A stretch of DNA of 64,000 bases from Cydia pomonella (Eukaryota > Arthropoda > Insecta > Lepidoptera > Tortricidae). This document shows positions 10,675-21,880 of this stretch, in pieces. The translations under genes were made by a program, and so were the position numbers. A model generated the notes under the pieces. That model made no database searches and had not been told where the DNA came from. It was given only the letters and a program-made list of their open reading frames with translations. The stretch covers positions 14,432,550 through 14,496,549 of the forward strand of contig NC_084707.1 in assembly GCF_033807575.1 (NCBI RefSeq), given 5' to 3'. Within the stretch, counting starts at the first letter, position 1; each line of letters opens with the position of its first letter.

Positions 10675-11712
10675 ATGAATAATGCTCCGCAGTTGTCCTT
10701 ACGCTGGAATAACTATGTCTCCCACGTCACTGAAGCGTTCAACGTGTTGCGATTTGAGAACGATTTGGTGGACGTTACCTTGTGTTGTGATGGAGGTAAA
10801 ATTAAAGCCCACAAGATGTTGCTTTCGGCGTGCAGCAACTACTTCAGACAGGTTTTTAAAGAGACCCCTTGCCAACACCCTGTGATCATATTTAGGAACG
10901 TGAAGTTTGAGGATCTTAACGCTATAGTGAACTTCATGTATCACGGGGAGGTTAATATCTTGCAGGAACAATTGGAATCGTTTCTTATGACTGCTGAGCT
11001 TTTGGAAGTGAAAGGTTTGACAGATAATGTAGAAGATGAACCATCCAAAGCTTTATTCAGGATAACTGATAACACTTCACTAGATTTGAGTGCTAAATCT
11101 AGATTTATCGAGGAGCTGCCTGTTCAGAATGACGAGCCTATTAACCTAGCAACAGTGCAGACTGTTAGAGAGGTGTACATTCCACAAGTTACTCCAATGA
11201 GACTTATAGCAGAGCCTGAAGTGGAAAATGAGCCACAAGAAAAAATCAAACCCGATGAGACTGTAATTGTGCAACAGAAAATTGGACAGACTTCCAGTGA
11301 GGAAATGCAAGTTGACAATCAATCGACATCAGCAGAAGATTTATCAGATAAAAACAGTTCAGGTGAGTTGATAATGATAACACCCAGAATATTAAATGAT
11401 TAAACACAGGGTGTGCTATGGTTATGGGTATCTAAAATGTGTTTTTATTTTGTTACAGAATCTGAATTGGCTAAATTCCGTTGTCAATTATGCCCAAAAG
11501 GATTTAAGCATCCAACATCGCTGACTTTACACAAAGACTCTCACGCTGGAAAAACCCAGTGTCCAGTTTGCCATCGGTCATTCTCCCGATCATACGATAT
11601 GAGGAGCCATCTTCAGAGAATACATCAAGGAAAACAACTGACAATTAAGGAAATCAGATATAAAAATGCTACAGAAACTGTTGCTCCTAAACAGTATACT
11701 CATCATGTATAG
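10675..11712 (+). CDS. BTB/POZ domain protein with two C2H2 zinc fingers (two exons, 313 aa)
   Basis: This is a probable nuclear, sequence-specific transcription regulator of the insect tramtrack/broad-type BTB zinc-finger class. Exons are 10675-11362 and 11459-11712; the donor is GTGAGT and the acceptor TTACAG. The split codon restores GAA, and the total is 942 nt. The BTB domain covers about residues 5-117, starting with the typical QLSLRWNNY and including DVTL and AHKMLLSACSNYF. A linker of about 110 residues, rich in E, D, S and T, follows. The zinc fingers are at 238-258 (C-X2-C-X12-H-X3-H) and 264-285 (C-X2-C-X12-H-X4-H). The ATG at 10675 is chosen because the BTB homology begins just after it; it has A at -3. 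An in-frame GTG at 10624 would only add a non-conserved leader. I do not recognise the specific orthologue. Confidence 0.9.
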
Positions 11713-11954
11713 TTATATGCAAAATTGCAAATATATAATTGTTTTATTGGTAGCCCTGTTACTGCCTTATTTTTAGACTATTTTATATTAATGTACAAGG
11801 TACATTATGCCTTTGAAAAAAATATTGTTGACATTCAGAGTTATTATTAAAAATTAAGAATTATGTATATTTAAAGAATGTATTTAATGTCACAAAATTT
11901 TGCTCAGTGCTTTAGCCTTTGCTATTTTTGTACTAGTCTATAAAACTGTTTTAT

Positions 11955-11960
11955 AATAAA
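11955..11960 (+). terminator. Candidate polyadenylation signal of the BTB zinc-finger gene
   Basis: AATAAA lies about 240 bp after the TAG stop and is followed by a GT-rich stretch (TTGTTTCAGTTACTTTTTGT). The position suits a 3' UTR end; other A-rich hexamers also occur. Confidence 0.45.
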
Positions 11961-12430
11961 CTTGTTTCAGTTACTTTTTGTATTATTGACAAATGCCTTA
12001 TAAGGTATCTTAAGTAAAAGTATGACTGTCATCAAAGAGTACAATAATATATGTATAGTACTGTCATTGAAATGTCATTACAAATGTGCTTAAAACTGGC
12101 TTAAAAATATTTATTTTATTGTTAGTGGAAATGTGAAACTTCTAAAAGAGAGATTGTACACCCCATTGACTATAATGTAGGCTGCCCACTCTAGCCAGCA
12201 CCATTGCAGCAGCAGGTCTAGCCAGAAGGTATTTGAAATTTCATTCAATTTAATTTATATGCATCAGATATAATTAGTGCATCAAAATGTTAGTAACAAA
12301 CAAAACTTATTATATACAAAAAAATATTAGCGAGGAGTGACTGATGACCCCAAACTTACATGGTTGGTTGGAGTACCATATAGTACCAATAAATTATAAA
12401 TATTGGCATATAGGCTAAGCATGAGTAGAA
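11961..12430. other. Intergenic sequence downstream of the BTB gene
   Basis: AT-rich sequence with no convincing frame. It ends in a short AAT microsatellite near 12430-12446. Confidence 0.5.
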
Positions 12431-12739
12431 TAATAATAATAATAATTAACTGCCTCGATAACTAGTGAAAACATTGTTATGGCAGGTGTCCGGATGTCTT
12501 TGCAATAACCCAGTCTCATTGTCCTCCCAAACTTCAATCCATAGACCGTTATACTGTTCACTTTACTACAATAGTCCCAATGCCTGTTGCGACCGGTTCA
12601 TGGGTGTCTATTGTTGCGCCCGTGAACGGGTTCCAGCAGGCGTTCTACATGACATTAAAGCTCTCCAAGAGGCCTCTACGTGTTGGATCTATATCCCCAC
12701 GCAAGCCTATCAAAAGACCGGGATTTATAGGCCCGTGAA

Positions 12740-13010
12740 ATCCAAGGAGATACAATAATAATTCAGCCTATATACGTCCCACTGCTGGGCACAGGCCTCC
12801 TCTCATGCTATAAGGCTCGGGCTATAGTCCCCACGCTAGCCCAATGCGGATTGGGGACTTCACATACACCTTTGATTTTTTTCGCATATGTATGCAGGTT
12901 TCCTCACGATGTTTTCCTAAGTGAGAAAAGCTAGTGGTAAATATCAAATGATATTTCGTACATAAGTTCCGAAAAACTCATTGGTACGAGCCTGGTTGGT
13001 GTGGCGTCAT
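12740..13010 (-). mobile_element. Chimeric SINE-like element with a retrotransposon-type tail
   Basis: Read on the minus strand it starts with the SINE-A body just after the tRNA head (CCAATGAGTTTTTCGGAACT). It passes through CATCGTGAGGAAACC and then diverges into GAGGAGGCCTGTGCCCAGCA and GTGGGACGTATATAGGCTGA. That last block is a very common lepidopteran 3' repeat segment. The tRNA promoter half is missing. The open frame at 12465-12758 overlaps the tail and is not taken as a gene. Confidence 0.65.
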
Positions 13011-13039
13011 TGGTTTTGAGTAAAATAAACATTTAATAA

Positions 13040-13110
13040 AAGGCTCTTTTTTGATGGTACGAAACTCTCGGAGCGGGAGTGCGATTCGCACTTTCCCGGT
13101 TCTCTGGTTG
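13040..13110. repeat. Diverged end fragment of the GGGTTCCGTA element group
   Basis: GATGGTACGAAACTCTCGG followed by GGGAGTGCGATTCGCACTTT resembles the right terminus of the element at 32266-33596 (TACGGAACCCTT, then GCGCGAGTCC and CTCGCACTTGGCCG). Only the end is preserved. Confidence 0.4.
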
Positions 13111-14016
13111 CACTTGTTTCGTCTGCTAGTAAAACTTGCGGTACTAAAAGATTTTTGCTCTGATCATGACTTTAGTCTTGTAGTTACTCCTACAGATTTT
13201 GTTTTATGGTGCTCACACACTGGCTGTTATATATATAACGTTGTAATAAATAAGCGGCAGGGACAACATAATAAAACACTATCTCGCTCCCTCTCTATGA
13301 GCTGTAGACCTCGCTATAAGCTTAAAAAAAAAATACAAACACTAATAACACACAAGCGAACTAACAATAGTCTTAAGCGCCATAGACCATAATGGCGCTT
13401 AAGGCCCAGTAAGGTCGCGTTCTTTTCTCACTGTCACTGAGCGTAAGCGTGAACGAGTTAGAAGGGCTTGTTTTTATTAATTATAATATTTGGTACGTTC
13501 AAATAAAATAAAATGTAATCGATACGTTCCCTTAAACATGATATTGCCGATTTTTAGAAGAAAGCTTTTGTGCATCATAATATTACAAATTATTAAAGTG
13601 CATTTTAGACCTAAGTTCGTGTTTTTTTTATCAATCGAATGTCAAAAACTCAGGATTTGAATCGATACAATCCCTTCAATTTGAGGACCATATTGATAGT
13701 CACGCCTCGTGATTAATTGCTTTGTTTTTTTCCCATGAAAATTGTTTAAAGTGTAATATCGATAGCTTATTTTATCATACAGTACAGTAATGTGGTAGTG
13801 TGCAGTGAAAGGAGAATTAATCTTGAAACGCGTTTAACCACCATTTTGGAGTCAACGGCCGGTAATAGTCCACGTGCTCCCGCTATCGCTTTAGAAGAGC
13901 TGATAAAATCACCGTACACTGTCTTGTGCTAACCGTACAATTTTAGTCGTATTTAGAGCTCCTAAGACCTTGATACTGGCGAAATATTCCCACTGGACTG
14001 AAGACATAATTTAAAA
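13111..14016. other. Intergenic sequence without recognised features
   Basis: No gene or repeat is recognised. Short frames at 13051-13392 and 13943-14155 lack motifs; the latter runs into the repeat that starts at 14017. Confidence 0.4.
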
Positions 14017-14685
14017 CCGGCCAAGAGCATGTCGGGCCACGCTCAGTGTAGGGTTCCGTAGTTACTCTTCCGTCACAATAAGCTAAACTGGAGCTTAAAG
14101 TATAGTAAATTGTTAACCAAGGGATGAAACGGTACCATTCACGCGAGTTAAACAAATAGGCAAATTTGCATAATCAGTACCTAAAGTAAGTCTTTTTACT
14201 ATGGGAGAAACTTTTTGCGATAACTCAAAAACAGCTAAACCGATCATGTCTGCTATAGTTTTCATTTAAAGTCTTTCTTAAGCTCTACTTCCACGATTTT
14301 TTTCATATTTTTTGGACCTATGGTTCAAAAGTTAGAGGGGACACATTTTTTTTCTCTTTCGGAGCGATTATCTCCGAATATATTCACTTTATCAAAAAAT
14401 GTTTGATGAAGACGCCTATTAGTTTTGAAAGACCTTTCCAACGATACCCCACACTGTAGGGTTGAAGCAAAAAAAAAATTCACCCCCACTTTACGTGTAG
14501 GGGAGGTACCCTTAAAAAAATTAAATTTTTATATTTTATTGTACGACTTTGTCGGCTTTATTGATTTATATATCCATGCCGAATTTCAGCTTTCTAGCAC
14601 TAACGACCACGGAGCAAAGCGTCGGACAGACAGACAGACGGACATGGCGAAACTATAAGGGTTCCTAGTTGACTACGGAACCCTA
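14017..14685 (+). mobile_element. GGGTTCCGTA-group element, copy 1
   Basis: The left end, CCGGCCAAGAGCATGTCGGG, is followed by TAGGGTTCCGTAGT. The right end is ACTACGGAACCCTA, so the GGGTTCCGTAGT part is inverted at the two ends. CGGACAGACAGACAGACGGA lies near the right end. It has no coding potential and resembles the copy at 21426 and, more distantly, those at 32266 and 63700. Confidence 0.75.
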
Positions 14686-14819
14686 AAAAAGGAAGAAGTT
14701 CCTCGAGAAGGCCTCTACTTAGATTTATTTATGGCAGCCGTATTATATTTCCGAAAAGCGCCACGACTTTTAAAACTTCATTTTCTGAACCTGCTGCACC
14801 TTAAGTCATTTGATATTTT

Positions 14820-15262
14820 TCATTACAATTTCACTTACTTAATCTAGTAAGAGATTTGATCAAATTGCTTAACTGTAGAGTAAAATGTTGTATTAGGTAC
14901 TTGCTTTCGTCATTTCACTAAATCAGTTCATAGATTTAATCAAATCACCATATATATACATATACATACCATCTTCCAGTTGTGACTTTATCATTTCACT
15001 AAACTTGTTTAGCGAAATGATATAACTAGTTGACTTTTTGAGTTCGTTTTGTCAACTTACTGTCGTGGTGGTTAGGGATGTTGTCAAATTCCTAAACAAA
15101 TTTAGTGAAATGAAAAACCGTGTCGTCTCTATTGGCCGATTTTGTGTTTTCACTAAACACAGTCAGTGATTTGGTCAAATGACTGAATTTTTCTAGCGAA
15201 ATGATGATATGGATTCGCCATTTTAACATCATGCGTGATTTGATCATATCCCTGAGAGATTT
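14820..15262. repeat. Cluster of two alternating short motifs
   Basis: The motif GATTTGATCAAAT and variants occur near 14853, 14933, 15170, 15236 and 15258. CATTTCACTAAA or its reverse complement TTTAGTGAAATG occurs near 14911, 14992, 15007, 15099, 15150 and 15195. The spacing is irregular, so this is not a simple tandem satellite. It could be the inside of an undescribed non-autonomous element. Confidence 0.6.
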
Positions 15263-15346
15263 GTTCAAATACCTATCTCACCTATTTGCATGTTAGACCT
15301 AAGTATCACAATACTGATTAGCACGTAAGGTTAAACTGTTAGTGCT

Positions 15347-15830
15347 AATAGGGTTGTTTTCATCTACAAATCTTAGGGCAGAATTGTATCCCAATAAATT
15401 CTTTTGGATTATAAGAACATGTTAAACTACTTTTAGGGGACCTGTAATGACCATAGTTTTGTAAATATTGAATTTAAAATATCTTTTGGCACACGTCACG
15501 TGACCAAACTCGAAACGTCATTGAAGATTCTGATGACGTCACAACTCTCGGATTGACACTGCTGACAGTTAGGCGATAAACAACAAATGACAAATGTCAG
15601 TTGACAGTTCGTATCTTCTACGTGTGTATGTAGTTATGTGTCAAACCGTAAACTGTGACGTCACACAATTTTCAAAGAGCGTTTTGGGCGCGAAAGCATC
15701 TGTCGAAATATATTTTGTTAATTTAACATATTTAAAGCCGTTTTTAGTATAAAAGTTGAATTTTAGGGCAACTTTTAGTTAATATAGAACGTAATACAAG
15801 CGTTTAAAAAAAATTGGAAACAACCCTATT
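15347..15830. mobile_element. MITE with AATAGGGTTGTTT termini
   Basis: The left end AATAGGGTTGTTTTCA and right end TTGGAAACAACCCTATT form terminal inverted repeats of about 15 bp, 484 bp apart. The interior carries TGACGTCA-like sites (CREB/ATF-type words) near 15533 and 15658 and TGACA/TGTCA clusters. There is no open reading frame. Confidence 0.7.
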
Positions 15831-15913
15831 GTAAAATAAACAAAATAAATAAATATCTGTTTTCATGATTTCCCTGCGACATATATATATGTATATAAGG
15901 GCATTTTCCGAAA

Positions 15914-15992
15914 AATATTGCTATCTCATTCCACCGCATAACCGCATCCTTTTGACTGGCCTACGCTAGGCCATCGTGTAGAGGAGCCCTTA
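15914..15992 (-). mobile_element. Partial copy of the GGCTCCTCTACACGATGGCC MITE
   Basis: On the minus strand it starts GGGCTCCTCTACACGATGGC and continues to AATGAGATAGCAATATT, as in the copies at 17746 and 63305. The other half is missing. Confidence 0.7.
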
Positions 15993-16159
15993 TATTAAAA
16001 AGCGGCATTAAGATGGTATAAATACCCCCTGGGGCATCGGCCCACTCTAACAATTTCGTTTTGTTACCAATTTGCAAGCTAGATGGGGCTCTACTTCCAT
16101 GTCCTAAAAACCTGGATCACGCTATAGGGAACGTGTAGGATCTCTAGGGGCTAACAGGA

Positions 16160-16345
16160 GCCCCCTGTTTATTGGCGCGAAGGGTAAATGTCAAGTTTAA
16201 GGTTCCAATGTAGTTCACAAGATGGCAGAACCTACAATACACAAGAAAACGTACGTGAACTGTAGAGAGCAGCAATTGCTTTGGCGTGAAGTGTCAATGT
16301 ACAGTTTATGATTTCCATTCAGACCACAAGACGGTAGACCCTCCA
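16160..16345. repeat. Two diverged direct repeat units
   Basis: TTGGCGCGAAGGGTAAATGT near 16173 and TTTGGCGTGAAGTGTCAATG near 16279 begin parallel stretches. Each then reaches CACAAGATGGCAGA or CACAAGACGGTAGA, which suggests an old duplication of about 105 bp. The function is unknown. Confidence 0.4.
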
Positions 16346-17515
16346 ACGTGCGGGTCCCTATTAGACTCTAGGTTTGTGGTTAGGCCAAAACGGGTTCCAC
16401 AGACCACCAATACATCAGTTACGCCATTTTGATGCCTATAGCGAAGGGGTGAATTATTATTCATAAATATAATATTCCTAAAGATGGAGGGTTTTGCGGT
16501 GGGGGGTGGGAACATTAATTGCATGTAAAAATACGCAAGTAAGTATATAACGGGTTAGCACTGATTGACTAGCACGTTATCTTTTCGCGGATTAGCAAAG
16601 TAATATTATGTGTTTTAATTAATATGGGTTTCCGCAAAGTAACGCTTGATTCTTTTCGTTATCTAAAGATGGAGTCTAAGCCAGCTGTCACCGTAGCCTC
16701 ACACACAGCTACAATTTTGCCACAAATGCTGTGGCCATGTCGATAAAGTCATATCGATAAACTATTGGCATTTTTAACAAATTTAATTTTACTTGAAAGG
16801 ATTTAAACTACGTTAAATTAACAGATAACCATTATAACACAACTTTATATATTCTTATCAACCAGTATGATTTTGTGAGTTCGATATTACAATAATCAAC
16901 GGCTGAAATCCATGGGACGCCGGCCAAAACCAACTAAAATACGTTTTCCGCAATAATTAAGTTATTTTATTATATCTATGGTTAGCATTAGCATTTCTAT
17001 GGTGTTCATTTTTAGTGAAGATATCGTAATTTCAATTAATCGCTATTCTGTTCCGCTGTGTAAAGATTATCGATATATAACATGGTTAAAATCGACAAGT
17101 CCACATCCCTAAAACGCACATATACGCAGCTTGCCCACCACCTAAATGGCTACGGGTTGAGTATCAAATTTTGTACTGAGAACAGACAACGGGGGGCCTT
17201 GTTATTATTGACCAGTAGCAACCGACCTTCAGACACCGAATATATCAACGAGAACTCGCGACCATTTACGTAAGTATCTACATTTACCATCTATTTATCC
17301 ACACCACTACCGATCAAACGACCTTCGACCCCGACAACTATTAAGGAGGTACAGGTAAGGTACCTACATATAATACATATTACTGTATATAGTACATATA
17401 CTTAAGTAGTGGCATTTTGAAAATGAAGTGGAAATAGGCACTAGAATAAATTTCTACTTAGGTACCCAGCTTCATACTTCCTACTTTATTTCTTTCGGAC
17501 TAGTCACAAGTTCCT
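16346..17515. other. Intergenic sequence without recognised features
   Basis: AT-rich sequence. The frame at 17082-17273 has no motif and no splice context that would support a gene. Confidence 0.4.
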
Positions 17516-17668
17516 GGGGGCCTACCGCGAAAACTGAAATTCGCAAATTGCGGGGATCATTCTCTTTTGCTCTCACTAAGACCTAATGGCGTCTTGTGAC
17601 ACAGAGAGAGACAGAGAAAAATGCCCACAATTCACGAACTTCGATTCGATTTTCGCGGTTATAGCCCC
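17516..17668. mobile_element. MITE of the GGGGGCCTACCGCGAAAA family, copy 1
   Basis: The left end GGGGGCCTACCGCGAAAACT and right end TTCGCGGTTATAGCCCC are inverted. Inside the arms TTCGCAAATTGCGGGG pairs imperfectly with sequence near 17625. A second copy, split by another insertion, is at 46785-47103. Confidence 0.75.
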
Positions 17669-17745
17669 GATATCGGTAGGTAAACAACACCTGCATCGCA
17701 TCGCTATGTTACGACTAAGTATTAAAATAGCTACTTAGGTATTTT

Positions 17746-17866
17746 AGGGCTCCTCTACACGATGGCCCAACGTAGGCCAGTCTAAGGGACGCAGCTATGA
17801 AATGAGATAGCAATATCACTTGCTCCCTCTAAGGCATAAATGCGTCCCTACTGTCCCTGTAGGTAC
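17746..17866 (+). mobile_element. Partial copy of the GGCTCCTCTACACGATGGCC MITE
   Basis: The left end is intact (GGGCTCCTCTACACGATGGC). The interior AAGGGACGCAGCTATG, GAGATAGCAATATCACTTGC and ATAAATGCGTCCCT match the intact copy at 63305, but the right terminal repeat is lost. Confidence 0.75.
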
Positions 17867-18149
17867 ATTCATAATCTTGATTTTTTTGGACCCAGACAAA
17901 AAAACATTTCTCAAGCTCTGAAAGTAACTAGGTCATTGTTGTTCTATGAAGTATGCAGAAAGTGATACGGTTCTGCACTAGAGCATTTTACATTCCATAG
18001 TACGTTTAAAAAAAATACGATAAGCATTTAAAATTTGGTTTTAAATGGATTCATTGGATAGTTTCCATTCTGATATTTAACCCCCCATTCGAGTAACAAT
18101 ATTACTTTTTATACTTAGTCGTGACCTAGTCATGTTTTTTCTAATATTT

Positions 18150-18800
18150 ACCTACACATGTTATGCCTGTATGCCTCAGAAACGTGGTGCAGCTATAAAT
18201 CAGATATGAAAAAACTGGACACCTTCCACCTACGTTGTCTGCGCTCAATTCTACGTATAAAGTGGCAAAACAAGGTACCGAACACGGAAGTTTTACGTCG
18301 CGTCGGGATGCCTGGTATTGAAGCACTGATCATGAAGCATCAGCTAAGGTGGTGTGGCCATGTCGTGCGTATGGAGAATGAGAAACTGCCCAAAGCAATT
18401 TTCTACTCGGAGCTCTCTTGTGGAAAGCGGAAGCAGGGGGGCCAATACCTGCGACATAAAGACGTTCTCAAACGCCACCTCGTCGCTTGCGGGATACCGA
18501 CTGACTGCTGGGAGGGCATTGCATTGCAAAGATCGGAATGGCGTTCTAGTGTTCACAAGAAAGTAGCTCAATTTGAGCAGCAGCGTCTGGAAGACCTAGA
18601 TGCTAAGCGTCATATCCGCAAGACGCGACCTAAGCCCTCCTACACATACACCCGCAACTCGACTGGACAACTCCATTGCGCATCGTGTGACCGCATCTTC
18701 AAAACAAAGTTTGGTTTTGCGAGCCACATAAGGGCATTTCATAATCCGGATAAGAATTGTTGATGGAGTCGCCATTGCCGGATACGGTAAGGAAGGAGGA
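18150..18800 (+). pseudogene. 3' fragment of a non-LTR retrotransposon reverse transcriptase
   Basis: The frame 18158-18763 (about 200 residues) encodes the segment after the reverse-transcriptase domain that many non-LTR elements share. It has ASETWCSYKSDMKKLDTFHL, CLRSILRIKWQNKV and LRWCGHVVRME near its start, and a terminal C2H2-like finger (CASCDRIFKTKF, then HIRAFH). The catalytic core is absent, so this is a 5'-truncated, dead copy. The following GATGGAGTCGCCATTGCCGG is typical element 3' UTR. No target-site duplication was identified. The frame itself has no stop, so the copy may be fairly young. Confidence 0.85.
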
Positions 18801-18923
18801 GGATTTTGCTTTCCTCGTATTCGAAACGAAAAGTAGAGTGTTAAACTCGGGTGAAAGGCACCATTTCAGTTTCGGACTATTCTTACTACTATTCTTGTCA
18901 CTGCGTTCGAGCGCCAAACTACA

Positions 18924-19286
18924 GGTACTCTTACACATGCTCTAAAATAGCACGCTAAAAAGCGTGCTACTGAGTATGCTCAATACGAGCATGCTTATGG
19001 GCAGTTTACATTTGCTAGCAATGAGCATGCTCGTTTTAACATTTTACTACTACGATACTAGCATGCTTAATAAGCAAACCTGTTCACACGCGCTAAAAGC
19101 ACGCCCCCGCCCGCGCTGCAGGTAGCATGACCAAAAATCGCACGACCGTTGATTTTTGAGCAAACTCAAAATGAGCATGCTCATTATTAGCAATGTTTAG
19201 ACACACATGCTACTAAGTAGCAATTGCTCAATAGTAGCATGCTTTTCGTGCTAATCGTGCTAGTAATCAGCATGTGTAACAGTACC
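18924..19286. mobile_element. MITE rich in AGCATGCT palindromes
   Basis: The ends GTACTCTTACACATGCT and, reverse-complemented, GTACTGTTACACATGCT are inverted. The 363-bp body holds at least five GCATGC sites (near 18988, 19024, 19064, 19174 and 19235) and many GAGCATGCT/TAGCATGCT variants, so it is palindromic at several scales. It has no coding capacity. The superfamily is not recognised. Confidence 0.7.
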
Positions 19287-19559
19287 TTACCTCGACATGA
19301 CCTCGACAGAAATGAGTGCATTTCATCCCTTGGTTAAATATCTATACTACATATTGTTGTTGTTGTAGGTAGGTATCTACAAAAAAATGCCCTTGCATTC
19401 AGAATTTACATTAGCTCTTGACGCTACAAAGGACCGATTTTGCGGCATGAGTGTCAAGTTTGTATAGCTGTTACGTAGGTATGTGAAGCCAACGTCCGGA
19501 CACTTCTTGAAGGTGAGGTAGTAGTCAAAGTAACAACTCAATAGCTACGCTAGTGTGGC

Positions 19560-20420
19560 GTTTGTTTGTATTAATGCAGAATTCGAAAAGAAATGGGAGC
19601 TAGTGCAGCTAAGCAAAGGGGGTTGAAGCTCGTAGCCGGGCTAGGGTGGCGCGAGGGCGGAGGGAGGCAGAGGGCGTTCCGGCGCTCGATACGCGCGCGC
19701 GCCGCGGTCACGTTAGTTCGTTCGTCAGTCGCGTTTCGCCGCCGTTGCGTTTGGGTTGTGTGCCGCTCGCCGGCGTCATCTGTCAAACGCTTCGATATCG
19801 ATGTTATACTCTTGTCGTTTTATTAAGTACGTATCCATTTAATTACGTAAAATATTTAAATTTGTCATGTAAACTACCGTTTATTTTGTTCGGTCAAATC
19901 AGCCAAACATCCGGTTTTGTTTTAACAGTTTAGGTATCTTGTTTACATTGAGATGTTTACACCCAAATTAATTAGAAAGATGACTTAAATTTCAATCAAA
20001 ATTTAGTTCAGTAGCTACAGTATAAGCTTTATGTGATATATTGTCGGAGTAATGGTGAAATTTTAGTGAAAAAGTTACGGACTCGCCTGTTGTTTCTTTT
20101 TGGAATCCCATTGGCAAATGGAATTGGTGTTTGTATTTTGGTCGTCGGTCAGTGAGGATACAGTGGAATCTGTGGATGAGTGTAATTCTGATTGGAATTT
20201 AACGAGGTTTTATTCAGAAAATGAATATGTGAATATTTGATGACAAGATCGGTTGGTAGCAGAGGGCGCGCGGCGCGGCGACGGCGCGACGGCAGTATTG
20301 ATCGCGCGGGCGCGAGCGGCTGCTAGACGCGGCTGGCGTCGCCTCCTAAAATAAAAGCTCTGCATGTGCGCCCTCGCTGACGCCGAACGCGCCCTCGCGT
20401 ACTCCTCACATGTCATGACT
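19560..20420 (+). promoter_or_regulatory. CpG-rich stretch, candidate promoter and 5' leader of the cadherin gene
   Basis: Two CpG-dense blocks (about 19590-19800 and 20250-20410; for example CGATACGCGCGCGCGCCGCG) stand out from the AT-rich surroundings. They lie about 3 kb upstream of the cadherin start codon on the same strand. The short open frames on both strands here are composition effects. A non-coding first exon joined to an acceptor near 23120 or 23236 would fit; that is inference only. Confidence 0.4.
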
Positions 20421-20537
20421 CCATTACTACCCTATTGCTAATGCCATTGATAACTTGCCTCGATTGACTATGCTCTGATGGTGTTGCTGCTATTCGGTGT
20501 TTTTATTTTATTTTATTTACCACCGGTGTTATGGCTT

Positions 20538-20781
20538 GCACTATCAAAAAGTTATCTCATCTCATGTAGAATAATTTATTTTTATATATTTATTATTCAT
20601 TAAATATGTACAGCAAAATTTTCACTATATCTAATTATACATTTGAATTGAAACCAGCGTTATAGCCACATATTTTGATTAAGGTGTATGGTTTGTAAAG
20701 TTAGGGCTTGTAGGGTTTAGGCGTGTAGAATTAGAAGCTTGATTGATTCAACATGAGATCTAATAACTGTTTGACAGTGCG
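20538..20781. mobile_element. Foldback MITE, partly decayed copy (family of 22431)
   Basis: The ends GCACTATCAAAAAGTTAT and, on the other strand, CGCACTGTCAAACAGTTATT are inverted. The right arm has TTAGGGCTTGTAGGG and GAATTAGAAGCTTGATTGA, matching the intact copy at 22431-22729, but most of the left arm is replaced by AT-rich sequence. Confidence 0.75.
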
Positions 20782-20896
20782 AGCTATATGGTCTCGTCTT
20801 GGCTACATTTTACATGAAAATGTTTTTGGTGGGATTCCACTTCTTTTTGTAAGTTTCTTATGACGTTTTCAATAAACTTCCGTCCCCTAATTTAAA

Positions 20897-20921
20897 GGGG
20901 GGGGGGGGGGGGGGGGGGGGG
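20897..20921 (+). repeat. Run of 25 G residues
   Basis: An uninterrupted G tract between TTTAAA and TATTTGC. It could form a quadruplex and is prone to assembly or sequencing length error. Confidence 0.9.
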
Positions 20922-21425
20922 TATTTGCAAAAAAAACCTAAAATATGTATGTTTTTATTTAGGTATATCAAGGGAGTGTATCAATTTTCATACCCCTAGC
21001 ATCAAAATTTGCGGAATTCTCATACAAACTTTCACCCCTAATGTAATCGGCGCTAAATTCCATGATTTTTTGTTTTTGTGTACTAATACTAGCTAAGGTA
21101 CATGCAAAATTCAGCTTTCTAGGACTTCAAGAATTTCGATGATCATCAGCGTGTGAGTCAGTCGAAATCGGGGTTTTTAGATATCAATAAAATCTAAAGT
21201 ATAAGAGCTATGCTATTGAAATATGTGAAATAAGTCCACTATTGACATCATATTCCGAGAATTGTATTTACCTGGTATAATCCAATTCCAAACCCGAGTT
21301 ATGAGGGTTCAAAAATCGACGAAGCGCTTCGAGAAAAGGTCGCTTGGCTTGTCTTGGCCGGGGGCACTACCGTGTCCCCAGATCGGAGGATCAACCAGTG
21401 CCTATTTTAAACAATTCAATATAAT

Positions 21426-21880
21426 CAGCCAAGAGCATGTCAGGCCATGCTCAGTGTAGGGTTCCGTAGTTACCATTCTGTCAGCAGCATAAGCTAAACG
21501 GGGGCTATTAGTACGTATCATGTAGGTTTAGGCGCTTTGTACGTGTTATTACTAAGAAGAGAAGACTTTTTGCACTAATTCAAAATAAAAACAGCTGGAC
21601 TGATCATGTTCGCTAAAATTTTCATTGAAAATACCTATTTATGAAACTTGTTTTATGATCCTGTTCAAATTTTTTTGGACCTATGGTTCAAAAGTTAGAG
21701 TTATTTTTTATCTTTCGGAGCTATTATTTCCGAAAATATTTACTTTATCAAAAATGATTGTTTGAGACCCTTATTCGTTTTGAAAGACCTATCCATCGAT
21801 GCCCAACACCATTGGGTTAAAGCGAAAAAAATTTGCATGGGAGGTACCCAAAAATATTTCTTTTCGTAATTTTTATTTTA
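21426..21880 (+). mobile_element. GGGTTCCGTA-group element, copy 2 (truncated)
   Basis: It starts CAGCCAAGAGCATGTCAGGC, then TAGGGTTCCGTAGTTAC. The interior (GGACCTATGGTTCAAAAGTT, ATTATTTCCGAAAATATT) parallels copy 1 at 14017. The right terminus is missing, so this is a 3'-truncated copy. Confidence 0.7.

Noticed and set aside
12465..12758. A 97-residue open frame
   Set aside because: It overlaps the retrotransposon-type tail next to the chimeric SINE, and I could not assign the residues to any family.
19571..19933. Overlapping open frames on both strands
   Set aside because: They are produced by the CpG-rich composition. They have arginine- and alanine-rich translations and no domain.
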